64,000 nucleotides of DNA from Actinoplanes philippinensis (GCF_900113015.1 NZ_FONV01000006.1:493735-557734); one strand, 5' to 3'. Counted from the stretch's first letter, positions 34,207-43,121 are shown. Program-made: numbers and translations. Notes: generated by a model not told the origin, from the sequence alone.

Positions 34207-34797
34207 TCACGGGCTGAGGGGGACGGTGAGGGCGCGGGCGGCCTCCGCGGCGCGGTTGGCGATGTCGTCGACCTGGCGGGCGAAGAAGCCTTCGGAGAGC
34301 AGGGCCGCGTAACCGTGCGCGACCGCGATGGTGGCCTCGACCAGCAGCACCGTGTCCTGGTAACTGCGCGTGCCGGTGGCGCCGGCCAGGTCGAGCATGG
34401 TGTCCATCAGCGCGCGGGTCTGGTCGCGGCGGGCCTCGTCGTGGATGCGGGACAGCTCGGCGGCGTAGATGACCGGCAGGCCGGCGCCGGTGCGGGTGAC
34501 ATACCGCACGTAGGCGCCCGCCGCGGCGGCCAGGCGGTCGGCCGGGTCGGGGCCGGCTGTGTCGGCGGCGGTCAGGATCGCGGCGTTCAGGTCGCGGGCG
34601 GCGACGGTGGAGACGGCCGCGAGCAGGTGGCCGCGGTCGGCGAAGTGACGATACGGCGCGGCGGAGCTGACCTGGAGCCGGCGGGCGACGGCCGCGACCG
34701 AGAAGCGCTGCAGGCCACACTCGGCGAGCAGGTCGAAGCTGGCCGCGATCAGCGCGGCGCGCAGATCGCCGTGATGATAGGCCCGTTTCGACGACAC
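34207..34797 (-). CDS. TetR-family transcriptional regulator
   Basis: 196 residues. The N-terminal helix-turn-helix RFSVAAVARRLQVSSAAPYR (then HFADRGHLLAAV) is canonical; the C-terminal ligand-binding part is helical. The GTG at 34797 follows a strong GGAGG. It is divergent to the LLM oxidoreductase gene, and two 18-bp inverted repeats lie in the 71-bp gap, so it very likely represses both genes. Confidence 0.9.
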   Translation of the reverse strand: MSSKRAYHHGDLRAALIAASFDLLAECGLQRFSVAAVARRLQVSSAAPYRHFADRGHLLAAVSTVAARDLNAAILTAADTAGPDPADRLAAAAGAYVRYVTRTGAGLPVIYAAELSRIHDEARRDQTRALMDTMLDLAGATGTRSYQDTVLLVEATIAVAHGYAALLSEGFFARQVDDIANRAAEAARALTVPLSP

Positions 34798-34808
34798 GCT
34801 TGCCTCCG

Positions 34809-34826
34809 TGTAAGTAGGCTCTTACA
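34809..34826. promoter_or_regulatory. TetR-type operator, site 1
   Basis: TGTAAG-N6-CTTACA, a perfect 6+6 dyad in the TetR/LLM intergenic region, next to the TetR start. A related 18-bp site lies at 34833-34850, centre-to-centre 24 bp. Confidence 0.72.
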
Positions 34827-34832
34827 TTAGCA

Positions 34833-34850
34833 AGTGAGAGCCCTCTTACA
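34833..34850. promoter_or_regulatory. TetR-type operator, site 2
   Basis: AGTGAGAGCCCTCTTACA resembles site 1, sharing the right half CTCTTACA exactly; the left half is imperfect. It lies 18 bp before the LLM gene start. Confidence 0.6.
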
Positions 34851-34868
34851 TCAACATCGGAGGCGTAC

Positions 34869-35807
34869 GTGAGCATCAAGCTCGGCTACCAGATCCCGAA
34901 TTTCACGTACCCCGGCATCGAAGTGGAGAACCTCTTCGACACCGTCGTCGCGCAGGCCCGCGAGGCGGAGGCCAACGGTTTCGACACCGTGCTCGTGATG
35001 GACCACCTGTATCAGCTGCCCGGCATCGGCCCGGCGGAGAACGCGATGCTGGAGGCCTACACGACGCTGGGCGCGCTGGCCTCGGCGACCTCCACGATCC
35101 AGCTGTCGACGCTGGTCACCGGCAACACTTACCGTAACCCCGCTCTTCTCGCCAAGACCGTGACAACGCTGGACGTGGTCTCCAAGGGCCGCGCGATCCT
35201 CGGCATCGGGGCCGGCTGGTTCGAGCTGGAGCACGACGCGTACGGCTTCGAGTTCGGCACGTTCGGCCAGCGGTTCGAGCGGCTCGAGGAGGCGCTGCAG
35301 ATCATCACGCCGATGCTGAAGGGTGAGCCGGCCTCGCTCGACGGCAAGTGGTACACGGCGCGGTCGGCGATGAACAACCCCCGGCTGCGGCCGTCGGTCC
35401 CGGTGATGCTGGGCGGGTCGGGCGAGCAGAAGACGTTCCGGCTGGCGGCCCGTTTCGCCGACCACATGAACATCATCTGCGACGTCGACGACCTGGCTCG
35501 CAAGGTGTCGGTGCTGCGCGAGCGGTGCGAGGAGATCGGCCGTGACCCGGCGACGCTGGCGACCAGCTTCCTGGTGATGGGCATGGTCGGCGAGAACGAG
35601 CAGGAGGCGAAGCAACTCGGCGAGACGATCCCGGAGGATCGCCGCAACCGGGCCTTCGTCGGTACGCCGGAGCAGGTGGCCGATCAGATCCAGGAGCGGG
35701 TGCTGAGCGCCGGTATCGACGGCATCACCATCAACCTGATCCGCAACGGTCACCGCCCCGGCGTCGTCGCCTCGGTAGGCGCGGCCCTGAAGCCGCTGGT
35801 CAAGTAA
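34869..35807 (+). CDS. LLM-class F420-dependent oxidoreductase
   Basis: 312 residues of the luciferase-like TIM-barrel family. AREAEANGFDTVLVMDHLYQ and the barrel segment TTLDVVSKGRAILGIGAGWF are hallmarks; FGQRFERLEEALQI is typical of actinobacterial F420-dependent members. It would transfer hydride from F420H2 to an unknown substrate. GTG at 34869 is the start. It is controlled, most likely, by the divergent TetR regulator through two operators. Confidence 0.88.
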   Translation: MSIKLGYQIPNFTYPGIEVENLFDTVVAQAREAEANGFDTVLVMDHLYQLPGIGPAENAMLEAYTTLGALASATSTIQLSTLVTGNTYRNPALLAKTVTTLDVVSKGRAILGIGAGWFELEHDAYGFEFGTFGQRFERLEEALQIITPMLKGEPASLDGKWYTARSAMNNPRLRPSVPVMLGGSGEQKTFRLAARFADHMNIICDVDDLARKVSVLRERCEEIGRDPATLATSFLVMGMVGENEQEAKQLGETIPEDRRNRAFVGTPEQVADQIQERVLSAGIDGITINLIRNGHRPGVVASVGAALKPLVK

Positions 35808-35827
35808 AGCGTCCGGTCAAGTACAGG

Positions 35828-35983
35828 CGTCCAGTCAAGACGTGAGGTGCAGTCGTCAAGTCAAGGCGTCAAGTACAGACGTCAAGTCAAGGCGTCAAGT
35901 ACAGACGTCTAATCGAGACGTGAAGTGGAGACGTCAAGTCAAGACGTGAAGTACAGACGTCGAGTCGAGGCGTCAAGTCAAGT
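35828..35983. repeat. 13-bp tandem repeat, 12 copies, running into a gene's stop codon
   Basis: Twelve uninterrupted 13-bp units (consensus CGTCAAGTMVAGR) start at 35828 and every 13 bp to 35971. It fills the junction between the convergent LLM and Gfo/Idh genes. The last unit supplies the TCA that is the stop codon of the Gfo/Idh gene, so the array reaches into the coding end. Confidence 0.9.
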
Positions 35984-37247
35984 CGGACAGGTTTACCGGC
36001 AGGCCGGTTCGTGCGGATCGGTCTGCCGCTACACCCGTCAGGACGCTGCGGATACCGTCGGCGTAACCGGCCTGACGAGCCAGTGGATCATCAATGACCC
36101 CGCGGAACACGTCGTCCAGCAACAGCCGGTCACCGCCGCCGTGGCCGCCGGCCCCGTTGACGATCGGCACCTCCTCGGCCTTCTGCCAGTGCTCCTGTAC
36201 GGTGAGCCGTTCGAAACCGCCGGTGTCGTCGAGCGCGCTCGGGTCGACCGCCCCGTGCGGCGGCGTCCATTCCCGCTCGCAGACCTCCAGCTCGATGCGG
36301 CCGCGGGTGCCGTTGAACGCGACCCGGTACCCCTCCCGCGGCGAGTACGCGGTGAGCGAGTAGGTCATCGCCGTCCGGTCCGCGTAGCGGATCAGCACCG
36401 ACATGGTGTCGTCGATGTCGATCCCGTCGCCGAAGACGTCCTGGTCACGGACGTATCCGTCCTCGTGCTCGGCGTCCAGGTAGAGCGCCTTCAGCCGCGG
36501 GTCGGCCGTCATGTCGAGCAGGAACGGATCGGTGCCGAGACCGGGCGCCCCGTAGGCCCGCGCCGGGCGGGGCAGTCCGGCCGCCGCAGCCCCGGACGGG
36601 CCGTAGAACCGCAGCCCGGTCTGCGCGAAAACGGTCTCCGGGCTGCTGCCGAGCCACCAGTTGACCAGGTCGAAGTGGTGGGTGGACTTGTGCACGAGCA
36701 GGCCGCCGGAGTTCTTCTTCTGACGGTGCCAGCGCCGGAAGTAGTCGGCGCCGTGGAGGGTGTCGAGCAGCCACTCGAAGTGCACCGACGTGACCCGGCC
36801 TATGCGCCCGGCGGCGAGCAGTTCGCGTACGGCGCTGTTGCGCGGTGAGTAGCGGTAGTTGAACGTGACGATCAGGCGGGCGGTGCTGCGCCCGGCCGCG
36901 GCGGCGATCCGGCGGCAGCCGTCGGCGTCGACGGTGAGCGGCTTCTCGACGATCACGTCGACCCCGGCGTCGAGGGCGGCGCACACGTGGTCGGCGTGCC
37001 GCGCGTCGATCGTGGTGATCACCACGGCGTCGGCCAGGGACAGCAACTCGGCGAAGCGGTCCGGGTGGAAGACGGGCACGGGCTCGCGGCCGGCGGCCGT
37101 CACCCGGAGATTGTGGTACGCCATCCGCGTCCGGTTGGTGTCACAGAAAGCGACGATCTCCCCGGTGTCACTCCACTCCCCCAGGAGGGCGTCGATGTAG
37201 AGCTGCGCGCGGTGGCCGAGTCCCACGACGGCATAGCGGCGGGTCAT
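35973..37247 (-). CDS. Gfo/Idh/MocA-family oxidoreductase B
   Basis: 424 residues. The N-terminal Rossmann motif YAVVGLGHRAQ binds NAD(P) and EKPLTVD holds the catalytic Lys; NYRYSPRN and GGLLVHKSTHHFDLVNWW are typical of the C-terminal sugar-binding part. Members oxidise or reduce sugar derivatives. The ATG at 37247 has GGAAGGGG upstream and overlaps the cupin gene by 4 bp. It is the last gene of the sugar operon. Its final codons and stop lie inside a 13-bp tandem repeat. Confidence 0.88.
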   Translation of the reverse strand: MTRRYAVVGLGHRAQLYIDALLGEWSDTGEIVAFCDTNRTRMAYHNLRVTAAGREPVPVFHPDRFAELLSLADAVVITTIDARHADHVCAALDAGVDVIVEKPLTVDADGCRRIAAAAGRSTARLIVTFNYRYSPRNSAVRELLAAGRIGRVTSVHFEWLLDTLHGADYFRRWHRQKKNSGGLLVHKSTHHFDLVNWWLGSSPETVFAQTGLRFYGPSGAAAAGLPRPARAYGAPGLGTDPFLLDMTADPRLKALYLDAEHEDGYVRDQDVFGDGIDIDDTMSVLIRYADRTAMTYSLTAYSPREGYRVAFNGTRGRIELEVCEREWTPPHGAVDPSALDDTGGFERLTVQEHWQKAEEVPIVNGAGGHGGGDRLLLDDVFRGVIDDPLARQAGYADGIRSVLTGVAADRSARTGLPVNLSDLT

Positions 37248-37948
37248 GGCGCCCCTTCCGAGAGGATGACCGGGTGGTGGACGTCGTGGGCGCCGAGCCG
37301 CCCGCACATGCCCCATCGGGGCGGGTCGGAGGGTGGCGACCCGAGGACTGCCGACGAGCCGAGGTGCCGTCCGTCGCCGGTCTCGAGCGCGTCGAGGATC
37401 TCGGCGGTCCGCCGGGTGGCCTTCTCGACGGTCGACTGCCAGAGGTCACGCCACCCGGCCACGCGCGGCCGGACCAGGGCGACCGCGGCCTGGTGGAACT
37501 CCCGCAACGGCTTCGGGTCGCCGGCCTCGGCCGCGGCGACCAGCTGCTCGAACCCTTCGAGTGCCAGGTCGCGCCTGCGGCGTACCGCCTGATCGGGGTC
37601 TCCGGAAAGGTGTGCAGCGGCCCGGTAGCGGTCCGGGTCGGCGACGACAGCGGTGGGGAAGGTCATCACCGCGTCGCCGGCCTCGGGCAGCCCGGCGTTC
37701 GACATGATCACGAGAACCCGCAGGTCGTCGAGGTTGACGGCACGGTGGATGGTGCCCGGCGTGAACCAGATGGTGGACCCGGTGGCCAGCGGCGTCTCCC
37801 GCAGGCCGTTCGTGTCCAGGGTCAGCAGGGTCCCGGTGCCGCCGGTCACCACGTAGGCCTCGGTCGAGACGGTGTGCAGGTGCGGTGTGCCGCCGTCGTC
37901 GTAGACGGCCAGCCGGCTCACCGAGGTGCCGCCGGGGAACGCCGTCAC
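37244..37948 (-). CDS. cupin-domain protein
   Basis: 234 residues. Both cupin motifs are intact: GGTPHLHTVSTEAYVVTGG with the His-x-His and Glu metal ligands, and GSTIWFTPGTIHRAVN with the third His. A helical C-terminal extension follows that I do not recognise. Small cupins of this kind are often sugar isomerases, sugar-epimerase-like or sensing proteins. The gene overlaps both neighbours by 4 bp (DUF6807 upstream, Gfo/Idh downstream), so it is part of the same pathway. Confidence 0.8.
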   Translation of the reverse strand: MTAFPGGTSVSRLAVYDDGGTPHLHTVSTEAYVVTGGTGTLLTLDTNGLRETPLATGSTIWFTPGTIHRAVNLDDLRVLVIMSNAGLPEAGDAVMTFPTAVVADPDRYRAAAHLSGDPDQAVRRRRDLALEGFEQLVAAAEAGDPKPLREFHQAAVALVRPRVAGWRDLWQSTVEKATRRTAEILDALETGDGRHLGSSAVLGSPPSDPPRWGMCGRLGAHDVHHPVILSEGAP

Positions 37949-38838
37949 GTCAGGGCCTTCGCGCCGAGCGCGGCCAGCTTCTCGGTGCCGGCGTCGCCGT
38001 GGTCACCGTCGGCGATGACGACGGCGTAGCGGAAGGTGACGGAATCCCCGGCGGCCAGGTCGAGCTCCTCGCTGAAGAAGGGCGCGGGGTTGAGGCAGGC
38101 GAATTGCTCGGTACGGGCGAACCACTGCGGCGGATGATGCGGATTGGCGGTGTCGTCCACGACCACGACCGTCGACGAGCGGTCCACCTCGTCGTGCCGC
38201 CCGCGGAACGCGAACCACGGCCCTCGCCGCCCGCGCAGTTCGTCGCCCCCGGTTCCGTCCGGTGACTGGAGCAGCCCGTTGGTGAACGAACGCGGCCCCC
38301 GCCAGAACAGTCCGCCGTACCCGGCGTTGTCCCGGCCCTTGGTGGTCGGTGATCCGAACGCCAGGGTCGCCCCGGACACGTTCGTCATCGAGCTGGCGAA
38401 GGTGAGCACCCAGCTGACGTCGTCGGCGATCGCCCAGCTCAGGGCCCGCTGCTCGGTGATGACCGGGTCGCCCTGCTCGGAGACCCAGTCGAGGGTGTGC
38501 GTCAGCGAGGTGTCGGTGAGCGCGTCGAGCGTACGGTGCAGGGCGCTGCCGTTGTTGGGTTTCTGCACGTAGGACCGGCCGTGCACGTAGGTGGGGCCGC
38601 CCCAGAAGTTGTGCTCGCCGACATACGGCAGCGACCAGGCGATGCCCTTGTGCCAGACGTGGTCGTGCGGCCGGTACAGCGACACCGGGTCGCCACCCAG
38701 GGTGCGGATCGGATGCAGGTACGGCTTCGGCGACTCCCGCTGCGGGGTGTCCGGCCGGTACACGTACGTGAAGAGGGCAACCCGCCCGGCGGAGACGGTG
38801 ACCGCGCCGCCCAGCCGGTGATCGACCTGGATGCTCAT
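37945..38838 (-). CDS. DUF6807 (PmoA-like) family protein, copy B
   Basis: 297 residues. Shares PYLHPIRTLGG, HDHVWHKGIAW, FWGGPTYV and AGYGGLFWRG with copy A (11010-11801). The family is not a methane monooxygenase; its genes sit with sugar dehydrogenases and transporters, as here. The conserved HxHxWH cluster suggests metal or substrate binding. ATG at 38838; 4-bp overlaps with the genes on both sides place it in one translationally coupled block with Gfo/Idh A and the cupin. A role on an oxidised (keto) sugar or glycoside is inference. Confidence 0.82.
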   Translation of the reverse strand: MSIQVDHRLGGAVTVSAGRVALFTYVYRPDTPQRESPKPYLHPIRTLGGDPVSLYRPHDHVWHKGIAWSLPYVGEHNFWGGPTYVHGRSYVQKPNNGSALHRTLDALTDTSLTHTLDWVSEQGDPVITEQRALSWAIADDVSWVLTFASSMTNVSGATLAFGSPTTKGRDNAGYGGLFWRGPRSFTNGLLQSPDGTGGDELRGRRGPWFAFRGRHDEVDRSSTVVVVDDTANPHHPPQWFARTEQFACLNPAPFFSEELDLAAGDSVTFRYAVVIADGDHGDAGTEKLAALGAKALT

Positions 38839-39902
38839 CGGGTCGCTCCGTTCATGGCCGCCGCGAACGGGTGCCCGGGGCCGATCTCGCCGCTGCGGAC
38901 CTGCTGCCCGGTGGCCGCCGAGGCGTAGAGGGCGGCGATGAATTCCATGGTGGTACGGGTGTCCGCCGGCGACACCGGCGGGGCGGTGCCCGCGTCCAGC
39001 GCGTCGAGGACCGCCGCGAGCTGGTCGGTGTGCCCGCTGACCGTCTCCGAACGGTCCCGGTTCCAGCGCTCGGTCAAGGCCTCGTGACCGGGTACGGGGG
39101 TGATCGTCCAGTCGGCGTCGCGGTAGCCGTACAGGTGGGTCAGCTCGACGGTGGCGTGCTCGAAGTCGAACCGTAGCGACGAGGTCTGCCGGGGTGACAC
39201 GACCGAGTTGACCACCGAGGCGAGGGTGCCGTCGGCGAACGTGACCAGCGCCATCGACACGTCCTCGGTCTCCACGGCCCGGGCCCGGGTGGCGGTGACC
39301 GCGCTGACCCGCTCCCACCGGCCGAGGATGGAGAGCAGCAGGTCGAACTGGTGGATGCCGTGGCCCATGGTCGGGCCGCCGCCCTCGGTCTCCCATTTGC
39401 CGCGCCACGGGACCCGGAAGTAGTCGTCGTCGCGGTACCACTGGGTCTCGCAGGTGGCCAGCAGCGGCCGGCCCAGCTCACCGGCGGCGATCATCTCGCG
39501 CAGCCGGTGCGCGCCGGCTCCGAACCGGTGCTGGAAGACGGTGGCGACGTGCGCCCCGGTGCGGCGGGACGTCTCGGCGAGGGTGTCGAGTTCGGCGAGG
39601 GACAGTGTCGGGGGCTTCTCCACCAGCACGTTCGATCCGGCTTCGAGGCATCTCACGGCGAGCGGGGCGTGGGTGGCCGGCGGGGTGCACAGGTGTACGA
39701 GGTCGACCTGGTCCAGGGTGGCGAGGTCGGTGTGGACCCGCGGGATATTCCACTTCGCGGCGAAGTGGCGGGCCAGGTCGTGGTCGACGTCGACGACGGC
39801 GGTGAGGGCGACACGGTCGGAGTGGTGCTGCAGGGCCTGGGCGTGCGCGGTGGCGATGGCTCCGGCGCCGACGATCGCCGCACGATATCGAGGTTGAGGC
39901 AT
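38835..39902 (-). CDS. Gfo/Idh/MocA-family oxidoreductase A
   Basis: 355 residues. YRAAIVGAGAIATAHAQAL is the dinucleotide-binding motif, EKPPTLS carries the active-site Lys, and GPTMGHGIHQFDLLLSILG the catalytic His region. It would oxidise a sugar, sugar acid or glycoside with NAD(P)+. It follows the binding-protein gene by 54 bp and overlaps the DUF6807 gene by 4 bp. Two distinct Gfo/Idh enzymes in one operon suggest two redox steps on the imported sugar. Confidence 0.9.
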   Translation of the reverse strand: MPQPRYRAAIVGAGAIATAHAQALQHHSDRVALTAVVDVDHDLARHFAAKWNIPRVHTDLATLDQVDLVHLCTPPATHAPLAVRCLEAGSNVLVEKPPTLSLAELDTLAETSRRTGAHVATVFQHRFGAGAHRLREMIAAGELGRPLLATCETQWYRDDDYFRVPWRGKWETEGGGPTMGHGIHQFDLLLSILGRWERVSAVTATRARAVETEDVSMALVTFADGTLASVVNSVVSPRQTSSLRFDFEHATVELTHLYGYRDADWTITPVPGHEALTERWNRDRSETVSGHTDQLAAVLDALDAGTAPPVSPADTRTTMEFIAALYASAATGQQVRSGEIGPGHPFAAAMNGATR

Positions 39903-39956
39903 GGCTCCCTCATGTGCCGGCCCGCGCCGCCGCGGCGGCGCGGGCGTGGATCATGG

Positions 39957-41237
39957 TCAGGCGGCGTCGATGCCGGCCTGGAGTTCCTTGATGAAGGCTT
40001 CGGCGGCCTGCTGCGGGGTCTGCCGCTCGAAGAGGACCTCCTCGGTGTGGCGCTTGAGGATGGCCTCGACGTCGCTGGCGCCGTTCGGGGTGACCCGTGG
40101 GGCCTCACCGACCTTGACCGAGTCGAGGAACTCGGCGGCGGCCTTGTCGGTGCCCTGCAGCTTGCCGGTGAGCGCGGCACGGATCTTGGTGTTGGCCGGG
40201 ATGCCACGGTCGGTGAGCAGCACGTCGGCGGCCTCCTGGCTGTTGGCGAGGAAGTTCACGAACGCGGCGGCCTCGGCCTGGTGCTTGGAGCGCGACGAGA
40301 TCGACCAGAACATCGACGGCTTGTAGTAGGCGCCGGTGGCCGTACCCTCGCCGGGGATCTTGAGAAGTTTGAGGTTTTGGCCGGAAGCCTTGGCAAGCGA
40401 GGTGAGCTGGCTGTTCCACCAGGTGGCGAGGGCCGACTTGTTGGTGGCGGTGCCGGACTGGTCGAGGCCGGCGCCGGCGCGTTCGACGCTGACCGACGCG
40501 GCCGGGGCGATGCCCTGCTTGGAGAGGTCGAGGAGGTACTGCCAGTACTTGGCGAGCACGTCGGCGGGGATGGCGACCTTGCCGTCCGGCGAGTAGAGCG
40601 ACGCGCCGTTCTGCCGGGCCCAGATGTTGACGCCGCCGATGTCGAAGCCCCACGACTGGACGCCGGTGACCTCACCGCCGCTGGCCTTGGAGATCTGGTC
40701 GCCGACGCGTTTGAAGTCGTCCCAGGTCCAGGACGCGTCGTCGGGCAGCGTGACGTTGTACTTGGCGAGCAGGTCGGTGTTGGCCACGATGGAGTACGTG
40801 GTCACGCCGGTGGGCAGGCCGTACTGCTTGCCGTCGATGGCGCCGGTGGCCAGGGCCTTGGCGTCGAAGTCGGTGATCGCCAGGTTCTTGCCGGCGGTGC
40901 CGAGGTCGAGCAGGGCGCCGCGCTCGGCGTAGGACGCGAGGTACAGCTCGTCCATCTGGATCACGTCCGGCGCGTCGTTGGCGGCGACCGTGGTGGCCAG
41001 GCTGTCCCAGTACCCGTTCCACTCCTTGAACTCGCCCTTGACCGTGATGTTCGGGTGGGCTTTCTGCCACAGGTCGATGACCTGCTGGGTGCGCTGGTGG
41101 CGGGCGTCCGAGCCCCACCAGGTGAAGCGCAGCTCGATCTTGTCGGCGGTCAGATCGCCGTCGGCCTTGCCGCCGCCACTGCCGCCGCAGCCGGCCAGCA
41201 GCAACGCCGCCAAGACCCCTGCAAGAATTTTTTTCAT
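39957..41237 (-). CDS. ABC-transporter sugar-binding lipoprotein
   Basis: 426 residues. The signal peptide LAGVLAALLLAGC ends in a lipobox with Cys17 as lipid anchor. The mature protein is a family-1 extracellular binding protein (ELRFTWWGSDARHQRTQQVI, then DVIQMDELYLASYAERGAL). It captures a sugar outside the cell and delivers it to the two permeases encoded just upstream. No ATP-binding subunit is in the operon; as in many actinomycetes a shared MsiK-type ATPase probably serves. Confidence 0.92.
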   Translation of the reverse strand: MKKILAGVLAALLLAGCGGSGGGKADGDLTADKIELRFTWWGSDARHQRTQQVIDLWQKAHPNITVKGEFKEWNGYWDSLATTVAANDAPDVIQMDELYLASYAERGALLDLGTAGKNLAITDFDAKALATGAIDGKQYGLPTGVTTYSIVANTDLLAKYNVTLPDDASWTWDDFKRVGDQISKASGGEVTGVQSWGFDIGGVNIWARQNGASLYSPDGKVAIPADVLAKYWQYLLDLSKQGIAPAASVSVERAGAGLDQSGTATNKSALATWWNSQLTSLAKASGQNLKLLKIPGEGTATGAYYKPSMFWSISSRSKHQAEAAAFVNFLANSQEAADVLLTDRGIPANTKIRAALTGKLQGTDKAAAEFLDSVKVGEAPRVTPNGASDVEAILKRHTEEVLFERQTPQQAAEAFIKELQAGIDAA

Positions 41238-41277
41238 CCTGTTTCCTCCGGGGGGAGTTCCCTTGATACCGGGTGGA

Positions 41278-42168
41278 TCACTTGATGCCGGTGGTCGCGA
41301 TGCCCTTGATCAAGAAGCGCTGGCCGACCAGGAAGGCGAGGAAGATCGGCAGCAGTGACACGACGCTCATGGCGAACATCGAGCCCCACGACGTCGAGAC
41401 CGTGGCGTCGACATAGGAGCGCAGGGCGACCGGAACGGTGTACATCTCCGGGTCGGTGAGGTAGATGAGCTGGCTGAAGAAGTCGTTCCACGTCCAGATG
41501 AACGTGAAGATCGTGGTGGTGGCCAGGGCCGGCAGCATCAGCGGCAGGATCACCTGCCGGAAGATCCGCGGGTGCCCGGCGCCGTCGATCCGGGCCGCCT
41601 CGTCCAGCTCGCGCGGCAGGCCACGGATGAACTGGACCATCAGGAAGACGAAGAACGCGTCGGTGGCGAGCAGCTTCGGGACGATCAGCGGCAGGAACGT
41701 GTTGACCCATCCGAACTGGGAGAACATCACGTACTGCGGGACGATGATCACGTGGATCGGCAGCATGATCGTGCCGAGCATGATCGCGAACCACAGTTTC
41801 TTGCCGCGGAACTCCAGCCGGGCGAAGGCGTACGCCGCCATCGAGCAGGAGACCAGGTTGCCGATGATGCAGCCGAGCACCACGATCGCCGAGTTGATCA
41901 AGTAGTGGCCGAACGGCGAGGACAGGGCGTTCCAGCCCTCGCTGTAGTTCTCGAACCGGAAGCTGTCGGGGATCACGCCCGGCGAGCGGAAGATCTCCTC
42001 GTTGGGCCGCAGTGAGCTGACCACCATCCAGATCACCGGGTAGAGCATCACCAGGGTGAGCAGGATCAGGCCGGTGTGCTTGGCGATGCTCCGCCACGGG
42101 CCGGGAGTCCTGACCGCTTGATCGACCTTCGCGGTCGGCGCCGCCACGCGCTCAGCCAGGTCAGTCAT
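41278..42168 (-). CDS. ABC sugar permease, MalG/CUT1 type
   Basis: 296 residues with six predicted membrane helices. The cytoplasmic EAA loop EAARIDGAGHPRIFRQVILP, which docks the ATPase, is canonical. It overlaps the upstream permease gene by 8 bp and is followed by the binding protein after 40 bp. Confidence 0.92.
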   Translation of the reverse strand: MTDLAERVAAPTAKVDQAVRTPGPWRSIAKHTGLILLTLVMLYPVIWMVVSSLRPNEEIFRSPGVIPDSFRFENYSEGWNALSSPFGHYLINSAIVVLGCIIGNLVSCSMAAYAFARLEFRGKKLWFAIMLGTIMLPIHVIIVPQYVMFSQFGWVNTFLPLIVPKLLATDAFFVFLMVQFIRGLPRELDEAARIDGAGHPRIFRQVILPLMLPALATTTIFTFIWTWNDFFSQLIYLTDPEMYTVPVALRSYVDATVSTSWGSMFAMSVVSLLPIFLAFLVGQRFLIKGIATTGIK

Positions 42169-43087
42169 CGTAGAAGACCCATCGCTTGGCGGCCCAGAAA
42201 TTGACAGCGGTGAACGCGGCGATGATCAGCAGGAGCAGCCAGGCCAGCGCCGAGGCGTAACCCATGTCGAAGCTGTGGAATCCGCGCTGGTAGAGGTAGA
42301 GCGTGTAGAACATGGTCGAGTCGGACGGGCCGCCGGTGCCGCCGGAGACCACGAACGCCTGGGTGAACGACTGGAAGGCGTGGATGATCTGCAGCACCAG
42401 GTTGAAGAAGATGATCGGCGACAGCAGCGGCACGGTGATCCGGCGGAACTGGGTCCACCGGCCGGCGCCGTCGATCGAGGCCGCCTCGTAATACATCACC
42501 GGGATCTGCCGCAGACCGGCCAGGAAGATCACCATCGGGGCGCCGAAGGTCCACACGTTCAGCACGATCAGCGTGGACAGCGCGGTGTCCGGGTCGGAGA
42601 TCCAGCCGGTGCCCTCGATGCCGACGTAGCCGAGCGCCTGGTTGATCAGGCCCTCGGCGCCGAAGATCTGCCGCCACAGCACCGCGATCGCGACGCTGGA
42701 GCCGAGCAGCGACGGCAGGTAGAACGCCGACCGGTAGAACGCGAGACCGCGCATGCCCCGGTCGAGCAGCATCGCCAGCCCGAGCGCCGCGGCGAGCTGC
42801 AGCGGGACGGAGACGAAGACGTACGTGAAGGTGACGCCGAGCGAGTGGTGCAGCCGCTCGTCGGTGAGCATCCGCTGGATGTTCTCCAGGCCGTTGAACT
42901 CCGGCGGCTGGATCAGGTTGTAGTCGGTGAAACCCAGGACGAACGACGCCGCGACGGGGCCCGCGGTGATCAGCAGGAGCCCGGCGAACCAGGGCAGAAG
43001 GAACAGCAGGGCGGCCTTGGTGTCCCGCTTACGCGGCGGGCCGCCGGTGGAGGTGTTGAGCCGTTGGAGTTCGCCGATGGCGCTCAC
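42161..43087 (-). CDS. ABC sugar permease, MalF/CUT1 type
   Basis: 308 residues with six predicted membrane helices and the EAA loop EAASIDGAGRWTQFRRITVP. It is the first gene of the seven-gene sugar operon (permease, permease, binding protein, Gfo/Idh, DUF6807, cupin, Gfo/Idh). A LacI-type operator (43108-43121) lies 21 bp before its start and a second type lies at 43181-43194. Confidence 0.92.
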   Translation of the reverse strand: MSAIGELQRLNTSTGGPPRKRDTKAALLFLLPWFAGLLLITAGPVAASFVLGFTDYNLIQPPEFNGLENIQRMLTDERLHHSLGVTFTYVFVSVPLQLAAALGLAMLLDRGMRGLAFYRSAFYLPSLLGSSVAIAVLWRQIFGAEGLINQALGYVGIEGTGWISDPDTALSTLIVLNVWTFGAPMVIFLAGLRQIPVMYYEAASIDGAGRWTQFRRITVPLLSPIIFFNLVLQIIHAFQSFTQAFVVSGGTGGPSDSTMFYTLYLYQRGFHSFDMGYASALAWLLLLIIAAFTAVNFWAAKRWVFYDD

Positions 43088-43107
43088 CCGACCCCCCTTC
43101 GTGGCTT

Positions 43108-43121
43108 GGAAACCGTATTCC
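43108..43121. promoter_or_regulatory. operator GGAAACCGTATTCC, copy 1 (sugar operon)
   Basis: 14-bp LacI-type imperfect palindrome with central CG, 21 bp before the first permease gene. The same 14 bases occur at 46346-46359 before the lectin gene, and with one change at 44424-44437 before LacI gene C. Confidence 0.78.

Noticed and set aside
35828..35983. CRISPR or replication iterons for the 13-bp repeats
   Set aside because: There are no spacers, no replication initiator gene nearby, and the units drift in sequence as a simple tandem array between convergent genes.
37945..38838. Methane/ammonia monooxygenase subunit (PmoA)
   Set aside because: The family name PmoA is a database misnomer for DUF6807. 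The protein has no membrane helices and sits with sugar genes.
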